DNA from: Ulota crispa
Taxonomy: Eukaryota > Streptophyta > Bryopsida > Orthotrichales > Orthotrichaceae
Assembly (NCBI GenBank): GCA_963920765.1
Contig: OY987244.1
Location: 29,678,358 to 29,742,357, forward strand
DNA length: 64,000 nt
Direction of reading: 5' to 3'
The position numbers were made by a program, and so were the translations under genes. Positions 1 to 11,229 of this stretch are shown in pieces. Within the stretch, counting starts at the first letter, position 1; every line of letters starts with the position of its first letter. The notes under the pieces are model-generated. The model saw only the letters and a program-made list of their open reading frames with translations. It did not search any database and was not told the DNA's origin.

Positions 1-714
1 CTATTTTACCTACTCCAAAACCCTTATTTCCACGCTTATGGATGCGCCTACCCTAGTTATAGATTTGACAAACATGTTCAAAAGAAAGAAGAAGAAGCTG
101 ACTTTTGTAACTGAGAGAAAACTAAGTCAAATTATGGAGAAGATTGGCAATTGGGATCGAGAAAGATGTTTGGATCATGTAGGGAGTTGAAATGAGAAGT
201 TGGTTTATGTTTGATTTCTTTTTTTATGCTTTGGGGCATTTTACATTATAATTCATGTCCCAACTTTACAATATTTAATTAAATGTTAGTTCCTAACTTT
301 GTTGGATTGTAAAAGGGAAAAAATAAAAACATCCAAAAAAGGATTTCAAAGTTGTTGGTGCTTGGCTCCCTAGTTGGAGTCTTTGTTTTTGTTGCACCCA
401 CCTCTTTGGCAAATCCTTGATAGTTTGAGCCAAAGTTCTCAAAAATGTTGGCATGTAGGCATTTCTTAGTAAATTAGGAGTTGGAACTTAGGACATAATG
501 TGGAGCTAGAAGTACTTGTTCTTAATTCTCCACCAATCAAGGTTTGAGATTTCAATGGGATTTGAGACACAACACAATGAAAACAACACTTTAAACTGCA
601 CATGATACCCAATTTTATTGTTGAATAATGATATGATAATCCAAAAATTGGCAAATTAGATAAAGAAAAAACAGTAAGGTTGTTAATGAATTAGAATCTA
701 TCTAAATAATATAT
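1..714. other. AT-rich left flank, no gene seen
   Basis: No conserved protein, RNA gene or clear terminal inverted repeat was recognised here. The short reading frames present have no recognisable domain. The stretch ends at the first MITE. Confidence 0.5.
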
Positions 715-1101
715 AGGGAATTGCTATTGTGACACACTAAATTGCTAATGGGACACCCCCTATGAGCATGAAATATGATTTTTAATGCTGATTTTTTATT
801 TGGATCAAAAGATTTGTTTCACCTTTATCATTCTAAGGCTATATTAAAAAATATAGTTGTGCTTGAATTTGAAACTAAAAAAATAGGACTTTTGAGTTAC
901 TTAAAGAAAAAGTACATCAAAAAATAATATTGGTGCAATTATAAATTTGTATTTGTCATGTCTTCTTTCGATGAGGTGGCAATGTTGTGATTGAATGAAT
1001 GATGGGCCACTTGAATAAATAATAAATAACACTAAATTATCACATTTCATGCTCATGGGGTGTCTCGTTAGCAATTTAGGGTGTCACGTTAGCAATTCCC
1101 T
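715..1101. mobile_element. MITE with about 60-bp terminal inverted repeats (family F1)
   Basis: The ends AGGGAATTGCTATTGTGACA and its imperfect complement GTGTCACGTTAGCAATTCCCT enclose about 390 bp without coding capacity. The arms continue inward through ATGAGCATGAAAT / ATTTCATGCTCAT. Flanking AT-rich 8-9-mers (aatatata / aatgtata) could be an imperfect target duplication, which would suit a Mutator- or hAT-type element. The element at 24,525-24,884 has related arms (TTGCTA..GGGACACC). Confidence 0.75.
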
Positions 1102-1161
1102 AATGTATATGATTAATTAGCAGCAACGACATGATATTCTACTATTTGTAAATTTTGTACT

Positions 1162-2119
1162 TTAACCCCTAAAAGCCCATTGTCCCCTTGGGGGACAAAT
1201 GGGATTTTGGGCATATACCTATGGCTAAACTACATTTTGTAATTTTTTGAAATTTTTATTGAAGGTGTGCAATTTAAAGATCTACGTGGGCATCTAATTT
1301 CTTCTTCATTCTGGCATTTATTGAAGAAGTTATGCATGAATTTTTGAAAAAGGGCAAGGGCGGGCAGCCCAAAAAAATAATTCAAAATTGTATTTTTAAA
1401 AAATAAAAATCTGAAATTGGTTCTTTAGATTTTTATATACATGGTCATCTTTGAATCATTCAATTATGATAGATGAGATGAAAGTTATGAGAAGTTTTAG
1501 TTTGCAGGTAGGTATGGGACTCCCAAACCTCCATTCCTTTTCCCCTTGTAAAACTTGTTGCTTTACTTTGTTGAGCTCTTTGTGTGTTTGTATTTTGACT
1601 GTTTTTTTTGCAAGTTGTAGTAGACTAAGATTCCTTGGTTTTCACCATTTGGATCAAAGTAATTTGGGTTTTTGAATTTTCCATAAATCCTCCAATTTTG
1701 CCTTGTGTATATACAAATTTCATGACCTTACAACATTGCAGGATTTTACAAAGTATGATCCACACCTCCATTTCATTTGAAAATTCTCCGACATTTACCT
1801 AACTTGGTCTTCTACATGGGAAAAATAAACCTCAACTTTGTGTAGAGCAATTTTTTTGGTATAGGAGCCGTCAAAGGCTTTTGAAATTTCTGGGCAGCAG
1901 TGAAAAAAGCTTTTTTTTTCACTTCTTATGTGAATATCTCACTCCTCACCATCTAGAATGAGCTAATTTTTTTTCCATAAGTACCTCCCATTGTCTAGGG
2001 CAAGATCTTATGGTTGGATTTCCAAAAAAAAAAACAAAAAACTTTTCTCCTCACTCTCCCAAAAGTGGCAGTTTTGAGTGATTTTCACAAAAAAAAGGGC
2101 TTGGGCCTTTAGGGGTTAA
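1162..2119. mobile_element. TTAA-CCCCTAA element, family A copy 1
   Basis: It starts TTAACCCCTAAAAGCCCATT and ends GGGCCTTTAGGGGTTAA. The interior is AT-rich with no open protein. The body, for example GGGCATATACCTATGGCTAA and GATGAGATGAAAGTTATGAG, recurs at 3,230, 31,025, 41,545, 44,030, 61,243 and 62,824, which defines a seven-copy family of about 0.9-1.0 kb. TTAA at both edges is either a target-site duplication or the outermost part of the inverted repeat. Confidence 0.85.
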
Positions 2120-2158
2120 GATCTCCTAATTGGAAAATGTCATAATGCACTTGAACAT

Positions 2159-2776
2159 TAAGGTTTCAACACCCATAAGTGTGAAACTAAGGACTTTGGA
2201 GTAGGAAAATCAATTGATGAACTTTGAAAAAAAATATGAGGTAAGTAAGAGGAAATAAAAAATATTGGCCTCATTTCAAAGGTTTCAATTGCAAGCATTT
2301 GTTCATGAAGATTTTTCAAAATCCAAATTCACTAGCAATAGATAGTTGTGTGTAGGAGATAGTTAAAAAAAATGCTTATTGAAGTCTTCATTGTGCTCAT
2401 ATGCTCATAATACTAGCTTGATACTAGCTTGAATAGTCACTTAAATAGTTAGATAGGACACCCAAAATTGTCATGAAAAGTGACAAAATACCATACTTAA
2501 GGTATTTGAATGGTGTATTCACCTACTTTGCTAATTTACTCATGGTATTGCAAAACTATTTAACAGCATTCACTGAACTTATTTCCATACCCGTTGGCAC
2601 TCAAATGGGATGCACTTGTCATCCATAACCATTATCTTGCCACCCCGAACCATTACTTTGTCACCTGTAACCAATTTTATTATTTATTTGTCAATCATGT
2701 GACCAAAAAACACAAATATGGGTGCAAATGTAGGTCATGCCCATTGAGACCTCACATTTATGGGTGCTACTACCTT
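2159..2776. mobile_element. Degenerate MITE, family F7 (relative at 55,170)
   Basis: The left end (ACACCCATAAGTGTGA) and right end (CACATTTATGGGTGCTACTA) are inverted. The interior shares ATTGCAAGCATTTGTTCA and a CATAACCATTA..TTTGTCACC tandem with the better preserved copy at 55,170-55,585. No coding capacity is seen. Confidence 0.6.
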
Positions 2777-3229
2777 AGATACAATTTATAAACCATTGTC
2801 TATGACTTTTTGTGGAAAGTCATCTCTCATAATTTTCTTGAATTGCATCTTCAAATTGATTTTCATTCTTTTATGAATATAGAGTATCCTTTGGTCTTCA
2901 AGAAGTTAAAAAGATGTTCTTAGATCTTACTTTAACCTCTAAGAGCTCCAAATTCTACAATATAAATAATGAACAAAGTGCATTAGGATAAAGTATTGTC
3001 CAAATAACTTTTCATTCATTTAAAACCATTCTTGAATTTCAAACCCCCTAACCACTCACAAATCTATATTCTAAGTAAAAAACAAGTAACATAGTGTCTT
3101 TTGATATCCAAAAGTTTCATTTTTCATTGGTCTAAAATTTTCTTGGTTTGTATGAATTGACTAATGATTCTTGGAGACCTTTAGAACTACTTTCTACTAA
3201 TTTTATCTATATCAAAAATTGGAAGTACG
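2777..3229. other. AT-rich spacer, nothing recognised
   Basis: This lies between two mobile elements. No reading frame, RNA gene or inverted repeat worth naming was seen. Confidence 0.4.
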
Positions 3230-3981
3230 TTAACCCCTACAGGACCAAGCCCCCTTTTTGGGGACAAATGGGATTTTGGGCATGTACCTATGGCTAAACT
3301 ACTTTGCGTGATTTTTTGAAAATTTTATAGATGATGGGGAATTCAAAGATTTACGTGGGCATCTAATTTTTTCTTCATTTTGACATTTATTGAAAAAGTT
3401 AAAAATGAATTTTTGGAAAACAAGTGAGATTGGGCAGCCTAAAAACTTTTTTAAAAATTGCATTTAAAAAAAATTAAAAAATGAAATAGGTACTTTAAAC
3501 ATATATACATATATATATATATATATATAGGTGGAGAGCTTTGAATCATTCAATTTTGATTAATGAGATGAAAGTTATGAGAAGTTTTTGTTTGTGGGTA
3601 GGTGTGACTTCTCTCAAAACCATACCTATCCACAAACAAAAGCTTCTCATAACTTTCATCTCATTAATCAAAATTGAATGATTCAAAGCTCCCCACCTAT
3701 ATATATATATGTTTAAAGAACCTATTTCATTTTTTAATTTTTTTTAAATGTAATTTTTAAAAAAGTTTTTAGGCTCCCCAAACTTGCCCGTTTTCCAAAA
3801 ATTCATTTTTAACTTCTTCAATAAATATTAGAATGAAGTAAAAATTAGATGCCCACATAGATATTTGAATTCCACACCTTCAATAAAAGTTTCAAAAAAT
3901 CACAAAAAATAAATTAACTATACGTACATGCCCAAAATCCATTTGTCCCCCGAAGGGGACAGTTGGTCCTTTAGGAATTAA
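3230..3981. mobile_element. Family A copy 2, rebuilt as a long foldback
   Basis: It starts TTAACCCCTACAGGACCAAG and ends GTTGGTCCTTTAGGAATTAA. Unlike the other family A copies, its right half is an inverted copy of its left half: the block around 3,540-3,610 (TTTGAATCATTCAATTTTGA) returns as its complement around 3,640-3,690, and the two arms stay alignable out to both ends. A transcript would fold into a hairpin of roughly 350 bp. A TA microsatellite lies at about 3,505-3,528 and its mirror at about 3,700. Confidence 0.85.
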
Positions 3982-4349
3982 GTTCCAAACCACATCTACA
4001 CAAACTGGTTTTGCAAATTAAATTTCTCATATTTACTTAGATAAACATCCATATTTAAGAAGATGCGCTTCCAGAATCCAAGAAAAACGACTTTATAGTA
4101 AACCATTCAATGTTTGCGGTGTAAATTGTATGTATAGATGTCTTGAACTTTTGTATTTCAAAAAGTTGTTCATAAGCACTGGAAAAAAGAAAAATTGAAA
4201 ACTCACATCATAAATGTAACCAAAATTTCAAATCTTTTGTCCCAAAGCCAATTTCCAAGCTGTGCTTCAAGTTGTTGTTAATGACACATCTTTATAAAAT
4301 TTCAAATAAAAAATTTCAAATAAAAAGATGAATCAATGTTTCAAGTGGT
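3982..4349. other. AT-rich spacer, nothing recognised
   Basis: No gene, RNA or clear repeat boundary was seen between the foldback element and the next TTAA element. Confidence 0.4.
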
Positions 4350-4581
4350 TTAACCCCTGAATGTCACAAAAGCTCTTTGTGGCCATATGTATGATTGTAT
4401 GTATAAATGTATTTGAGCTGCTTTTAGAGCTTTCCTTTTTTTTTTATGCACCCACCATCATACAATTTTTCAATATGTATTGTTGTAACACTTAATTTTC
4501 ATATGATTCAAACTTTTAAATATTGGTTGTGACCATATTTGGTATTGTAACTCCAGAGCCCAAGGGCCCTTTAGGGGTTAA
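4350..4581. mobile_element. Short TTAA-CCCCTGA element, 232 bp
   Basis: It starts TTAACCCCTGAATGTCAC and ends AAGGGCCCTTTAGGGGTTAA. The interior is unrelated to family A. Its right TTAA (4,578-4,581) is also the left TTAA of the next element, so the two abut and share one target copy. Confidence 0.7.
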
Positions 4582-4957
4582 CCCCTAAAGCATGTTGCCT
4601 ACCAAAAGCGTTGGCTTTATTCATAAAATTACTATTTAATACTTCAAGAAATGAATGTATGACAAATGCCAAAAATTCCCCCAAAAATCCTAGTTTGAGT
4701 TGTAGTATATTTATGACTTGACTTAAAATTTATAGCTCCAACGGGATTCATGTGGTACCCAAATATCACATCCGTATACAACTATGCCATCCGTATACAA
4801 CTACGCCATCCATATACAACTATGCCATCCGTATACAACTATGCCATTCGTATACAACTATGCCATCCGTATACAACTATGCCATCCGTATACAACTATG
4901 CCATCCGTATACAACACAAGTGAGCGTATATGATACAACAACATCCTTCAGGGTTAA
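4578..4957. mobile_element. TTAA-CCCCTAA element, family B copy 1
   Basis: It starts TTAACCCCTAAAGCATGTTG and ends CAACATCCTTCAGGGTTAA, so its inverted repeat is specific to family B. A related copy lies in the opposite orientation at about 60,270-60,520. This copy has an internal minisatellite that is hardly amplified in the other. A small reading frame across it only translates the repeat. Confidence 0.8.
4771..4922 (+). repeat. 19-bp minisatellite, about 8 units
   Basis: The unit CGTATACAACTATGCCATC is repeated head to tail with few changes (CATATAC and TTCGTATAC variants). It contains the palindrome GTATAC. The second family B copy at about 60,300 keeps only two GTATACGGA motifs, so the array grew inside this copy. 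Confidence 0.9.
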
Positions 4958-5368
4958 GATCCATATTTTCTTTTTCCAACTGATGCTAAAATATGTCGGT
5001 GCAAAAGCATGAGCAAAAAATACACCCAACAAAATAAACGGATTTAGGCGAAAGGGTCAACGAAAGTCCGATGATCACAAACTTGTGGATGAGACCCCAC
5101 CACCGTGGACGTGGAGACCTCCAGCAACAGCAACTCCCGTGTCCCCACTGCGGATAAGGAGACACACTCCCCGCACCCCCCCACCCCCACCACCGTGCCC
5201 GTTCCAGGGCCCTAAACCGTGCCCGCCATAGCCAGAGAAACGCGAGCTCTCGACCAACCTCACGCAGCCACCCGCATTGCGCATTCTCACACCAGATCAC
5301 CGAATTCCCGAATTCCCTTCACAATCTCGAGGCTCCCGTGAATTGGGTTGCACACAATTGTTGCTCCG
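4958..5368 (+). promoter_or_regulatory. HCF136 5' flank and leader
   Basis: Composition shifts from AT-rich repeats to a GC-richer, CCACC-rich leader just before the HCF136 start codon. No TATA box can be singled out with confidence. The frames running antisense through here are shadows of exon 1 and its leader. Confidence 0.4.
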
Positions 5369-8300
5369 ATGGCGGCAGTGCTAGGGACGCAAGGATTATC
5401 GCTCCTGAGCTCGCATCCACAGGCAATTCGGGCACCACCCTCGTCGTCACGCGCCGTGCCCATCGCGAGCTTCTGTGGCCTGCGAGCTGACAATGCCAAC
5501 AAAGCAAAGGTGGAATTATCACAAGCCAATAATAAATGTGTAGTGACGGTAGTGGCGATGTCGCGCAACAAAGACGAGGACGAGGACGTGGATGTGGCCG
5601 CGGTGAGCAGGCGAGATGTGTTGGCAGCGACGACGACGTTGTCGCTCGGGGGATTGTTGGGGAGCAGCAGCAGCGATGAGAACGGCGCGGCGCTTGCGGA
5701 CGACACGATCTCCAGTTGGGAGCAGGTGAAGCTCCCCGTGAACCCTGGCGTCGTGCTGCTCGACATGGCGTTTGTGCCCGACCAGCCTAACCGCGGTTTG
5801 TCTTTCTTTCCTCCCACTACTACTAGAATTTCAAACGAGCCATAATTGCATTGGTTTCAACGCCGGGATTCTGACCTTGTTAACCCCTAAATGTCCAAGG
5901 TATCAAATTCTAGTGTAAAAGCCACCAGAATTTGGTGCCTTGGGCATTTAAGGGTTAACGTAGTTGTGCTGATTAGGACAGCTTGATTAGGATCTATTTT
6001 CATTCCAATTCCCTAAACATCAACCTTTGAAGAAACTTTCACATATGCAGTAAATCCACTCTTAAATAAACTTTACATTTACAGCATTGGATTTGAAGAA
6101 ACTTTCACATATGCCCTTGTTAACCCCTAAATGTTCAAGGTATCAAATTCTAGTGTTTAAACCACCAGAATTTGATGCCTTGGGCATTTAAGGGTTAACA
6201 TAGTTGTGCTGATTAGGACAGCTTGATTAGGGCCTATTTTCAGTCCAATTCCCTTAAAGATCAACCCTTCCAGAAACTTTGCATATGCAGTAAATCAGCT
6301 CTTAAAGGAGCTTTACATTTACAGCATTGGATGTCTTCACTTTGCATTTTACTTAACACTGTAAGCATCTACTTAATTCAAAGATCTTGAAAACCATGCA
6401 GCTACTAGTAGAAAATCTGTCCGAATCAAGTGGTCCTAATCAACACAAACATGTCCTAATAATCAACAGTACTATGTTCAAAAATGTCCTAATCTTAGGA
6501 CCCTTTCAATCCAATTCTCTAAAACTTCAACCTCTGAAGAAACTTCAACTCTTAAAGAAGCTTTACATTTACAGCATTGGATTTCTTCTCTTTTGCATTT
6601 TACTTAACACTGTAAGCATCTACTTAATTCAAAAATCTTGAAAACCATGCAGCTACACTAGTAGAAAATCTGTCCAAATCAAGCGATCCTAATCAACATG
6701 AACATGTCCTAATAATCAACAGTACTATGTTCAAGATGTCATAAGCAAGAGCTCCGAATCAACAAGTATTGTTGATTGGGTCCTATTTCTTGTAGTGATG
6801 ATTTTCTTATTCTGATATTCTCTCTTTACAATGAGCCTCTCAAAGGTTTTGATAAACCCCAAGGCAAACGTACAAACAAGTACATGCTCTTCAAAAGGTT
6901 TCATGAAATGGCTTCGTTCACACAACCTAATTCAACTCCTTCATTGCCTTGGATTTTCAGCCACAATGCTAGGTGAAGGTTCGGTTAATAATTCATGAAA
7001 CAGCGCTGTTTGCAACTCCTGCTATTTGAATTTCTCACCCTGTCAATTATACTTCCTGTTTACATATTGATATTCTCTTGCTGGCGAATGAATGAATAAC
7101 TTTAAATCGGTTCCAAACAATGAGTTATTTGGATATGCAAAAATTTAGGAAATGTTAAAGTTGTGTTGGTATGTGTTCTTAAAACTGAATCATGTGAAGA
7201 AGGATGATGTACACCAGCTGAACATTTAATCTTGGATCTTTACTTCACCAGATGGCTAATATTAGTACACGATTTGCCTGGCTTTTGATGTTGCTCTAAC
7301 CTAGAAGCATTCCTTTTTTTTTCGTTGCTGCAGGGTTTTTGTTAGGGACAAGGCAGACGTTGCTGGAAACCAAGGACGGAGGTAGATCTTGGAATGCACG
7401 CAGTATCCCGTCTGCTGAAGACGAAGATTTCAATTACAGGTACAGAGAAACGTATACTTGCAATCTAGTATCTCATCCTAAACCCCTTTTACAAAACCTT
7501 GAGAGTCCTTATTTGAAAATACTTAAGAAATTTGGATGTGCTGGCACTTTGGTGTTGACGTGGTCGTAGGACGTATATGCAGGTTCAACAGCATTAGCTT
7601 CCAAGGGCAAGAGGGATGGATCATTGGCAAGCCTGCTATTCTACTCCACACCAGCAACGGTGGTGAGGACTGGGAGCGCGTTCCCTTGAGTATTCGCCTC
7701 CCTGGAAATCCTGTACTGCTCTTCTCACTCACCATAACTATTTTCAAATTACTGCCATTTCTAGAATCTATATCTGTTGAGAATGTATTATGATTCTGAA
7801 GCTGCATGAACTTGATTTTCTCTTAAGGTTCGGCCTTTGTAGTCCTCTCGTATTTTGTATCTCAGGTTTTGCAAAATGAAAATGGTCGATTTGATTAGGT
7901 CTCTTTGAAATAAAAAGCTGCAAGGGTTAAGGTTGCCTTTATCGTTGTTGTTTCTACGGACCTGAGCAGTGCCAAGGCCATGGTTTGGTGGATGTGTATG
8001 ACGAGAGGTGGGTTTGGAAAATACAGGTGGTGATCAGAGGCACGGGGTCTCAAAGTGCAGAGATGGTGACGGACGAGGGTGCCATTTACATTACTTCCAA
8101 CAGAGGCTACAATTGGAAGGCTGCTGTGGAGGAGACTGTGTCAGCCACATTGAATAGGTAACTTTTCTGAGACATGAAGTGAGAACAAGAGTTTTTTTCC
8201 TTTCCAAATCTTGCCATCTCTGACAGATTTGGGTTAATGCAGTCACGTCCCTCCAAAGTTTCTCTAATAACATGAGGGCAACAATGTGTATAATGTTCCA

Positions 8301-11163
8301 CAGAAAAAATGCTGATTGAGAGCATCTAAACATGAATAAATTAGGGCCGGTTCACATCATGTCCTATGTATGAAGTGCCATTGAAATCTCAGGCTCCAAT
8401 TGGTAAAGCACTGAAACTTGGGACTTGGTATTTTCAAATTAATCCCCAAGTCTCATGCTCGGCTCACTTCAAAATGCGTACATAGCTGCACTTTTTGGAA
8501 ATTTTGGCACCCAGTTGAGCAAAAATGGAAATTGAACATCGAGCCCAACCTACCTATTTTTTGCTAATAATATTCAAGGATTTCTTCAACATTTCTTTTT
8601 GCATTCTATAACCTATTAAAGCTGGGTTCTGGCAATGAGGTGGGATTTTGAGAGTTGGAACGTGAGACAGGGTGTGAATCGCCTTCATTATGAGCTTGCA
8701 CCATAACATGGACGAGCTATACTAAGTGGAGAAGGGCATGGAATTTCATTTTATTTTACCGATGGAAAAAGAATTGGATGAAAAAGAATTTGAGATTGAG
8801 TAGGGGATTCAAGTTTAGTATGTTTGAGCTTTGATTTAAGGGATGTAAATAGAGTCGCTCTTTTGGCTGTAACAGAACTGTGTCAAGTGGAATCAGTGGA
8901 GCTAGTTACTACACCGGCACTCTCAACACGGTGAACCGATCCCCAGCTGGTGATTACGTGGCTGTTGTGAGCCGTGGGAACTTTTTTCTCACTTGGGAAC
9001 CTGGACAGGTACGCTCGAACTTTGCTTTTTTTCTTTCTTTCTGTTATCCTTTTTTATATATTTTTTTCAAATTCACTTTTCGTCTTCTCAATGTGTAATA
9101 TCAGTTGGCCATGTATATTTCCATTGAGTGCTTACGTGAATTACCTCTTATTACATGTTGCAATTACTCCTGAAGGGACCAAGCATCATTTACTCATGTT
9201 ATTTTAGAATCAGGTCACATGAGGACTTTCTTTTCTCCAGTTTGTTTTTGGTTTTAAATTCTGTTGGTTTCACAAACCATGAAGCCTTGGTCTTTTGGAG
9301 GTGATGGTGAAGTAGATATTTTGTGCATTTTTTTGAGTTTTATTGTTTTGCTGTGGCAGCCTTACTGGTTGCCTCACAACCGTGCCGCAGCTCGCCGCAT
9401 TCAGAATATGGGATGGAGAGCAGATGGTGGTTTGTGGTTGCTTGTCCGTGGTGGTGGGCTCTTCCTCGGCAGAGGCATTGGTGTAAGCACTCTCTCTCTT
9501 TTTCAATAACCCATGTAGTAGGGGGTTTGAAAGCTTAGTAGATCTCAGCAAAATCCGGTTAGTCCTTTTGCAAGAGAAAAATCCTGATATTGCATTGTGG
9601 TTTCAAGATTGGTTTTTTTTATTGTTTTTCTTGTACATGGAAGACTTGCACTATTCTGTACCTTTTTAGGTGTGCAAAATGCTTGGTTCCTCATGAGAAA
9701 ATCTAATATTGTGTGAGAAAGCTCTGATTTTCCTAGAGGTTTGAAACCCCCTAATTACAATGTAGTTTTATGCAATTGAACCACTTGGTTTGCATTTGCA
9801 ACTCGAAATCCTTGTGGTTTTAAGTTTTTTTCCTAGTTGGAGCATAAGTCAATATCTATCAGAAAACAAACCGTCCTCTTTATTTATGCTTTTATTTGCA
9901 CTAAGAAAATGTCTTGTTTTCAATTCCCTTTTTAAGTCGTTTGATACTATTGCAGGTGACGGAGGATTTTGATGAGCAGAAAATCCCCAGCAGAGGGTTT
10001 GGCATTTTGGATGTCGGTTATCGGTCAAAGGTAATGTACTTTCTCTTAGACAATCAACTGTCCTTGCTTGTTACTCGTATTTATTGACACTCACTTGGCC
10101 TAGAAACCAATAACAAATCAGAATAAGTAGTATAAAGTAAATTGCCTAATGATTCCAAATTAGTCTAGCTTTGTATTCTTTCAGCATAAATTGTATACGT
10201 TAAATAAGTTAAACTCAGTTCCGTTGGTAATATTGGAATGTAATCATTATCTACAATAAAAAAAATCCAGCACAAAAGTAAATCCAATACTACCACATAT
10301 AGGTAAACAATGCAATACATTTTTGTGAATTTCTGTTATTTTGATATTCAATGTTACATTTACAAATAAAAGTAAAACGGCAGTAGCTCCTACATGAACC
10401 ACCAAAATAATCATGGCAAAAAAGTCAAGACCTAACACAACAAGTAATCCCAAAGTGTTCAAAAAAACTAAGACGAAAAATAAAACAGAAAGTACTGGAT
10501 TACTAGGACGTATTTCTATAACCATAGAGACTAAAGCAATGCTCAAAAAACAGAAAAAGCATCATGGTTACATTGTACACCTGGTGCTTTTTAATATTAT
10601 TAGTGTTTCAAGGTATCCATCAGAGTAGAAATCCTTGGTGTGTGTAAAGATTTTTATTTTTGTAATGTTTATCTCACTCGCAAAGTGGGTTGCTTTGCAG
10701 GATGAGGCCTGGGCTGCAGGAGGCAGTGGTATTCTCTTGAGGACCACCGACGGAGGAAAATCATGGGCCCGTGACAGAGTTGCTGACCAAATTGCGGCAA
10801 ACTTATATGCTGTAAAGTAAGATCTCTGGCCTTTTTCTGTAATTTTTCTCTAAGGATTATGTATCTCAAATTTTATTCATTTTTATAGAACTCTGGTGGG
10901 AAGAAGATTTTTAGAAAAGATTGCAAGTGAATTCACTGCAACACCTCTTGCTTTCTCTCGTGCCAATTTATTCAACAAATAAATAAAAACTCCACGCATG
11001 GTTTTGTTTATCCTAGTAACTTTTAAAGCGTTGAGCCAATTTCGCCATACTCCTTTTTTTTTGTTGATCAAAATTTAAAAATAAAATTACATAAAATAAG
11101 TTTAATATTGGTATCATTATTAATTATAGTATTTTATAAAATTTAAAGCAATACTTTATGTAA

Positions 11164-11229
<66 letters not shown>

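Larger units (their letters stand above)
5880..6333 (+). repeat. 240-bp tandem duplication including elements D1 and D2
   Basis: The stretch starting at D1 (5,880) is repeated exactly 240 bp later at D2 (6,120). Shared flanking text includes TAGTTGTGCTGATTAGGACA and CTTTACATTTACAGCATTGG. D2 was therefore copied together with its flank and did not insert independently. Confidence 0.85.

Noticed and set aside
1162..2119. Family A elements as PIF/Harbinger (Tourist) MITEs
   Set aside because: A 3-bp TTA/TAA reading does not give a direct repeat on both sides (TTA left, TAA right), whereas TTAA does. Not fully excluded without empty sites.
4771..4922. CRISPR-like array
   Set aside because: Units are contiguous 19-mers with no unique spacers, in a eukaryotic genome; it is a minisatellite.
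4752..5012. 86-codon frame with repeated YNYAIRIQLCH text
   Set aside because: It is only the translation of the 19-bp minisatellite in element B1.
5287..5817. Antisense open frame of 176 codons
   Set aside because: It is the complement of HCF136 exon 1, whose sense frame is supported by homology and nine consistent splice phases.
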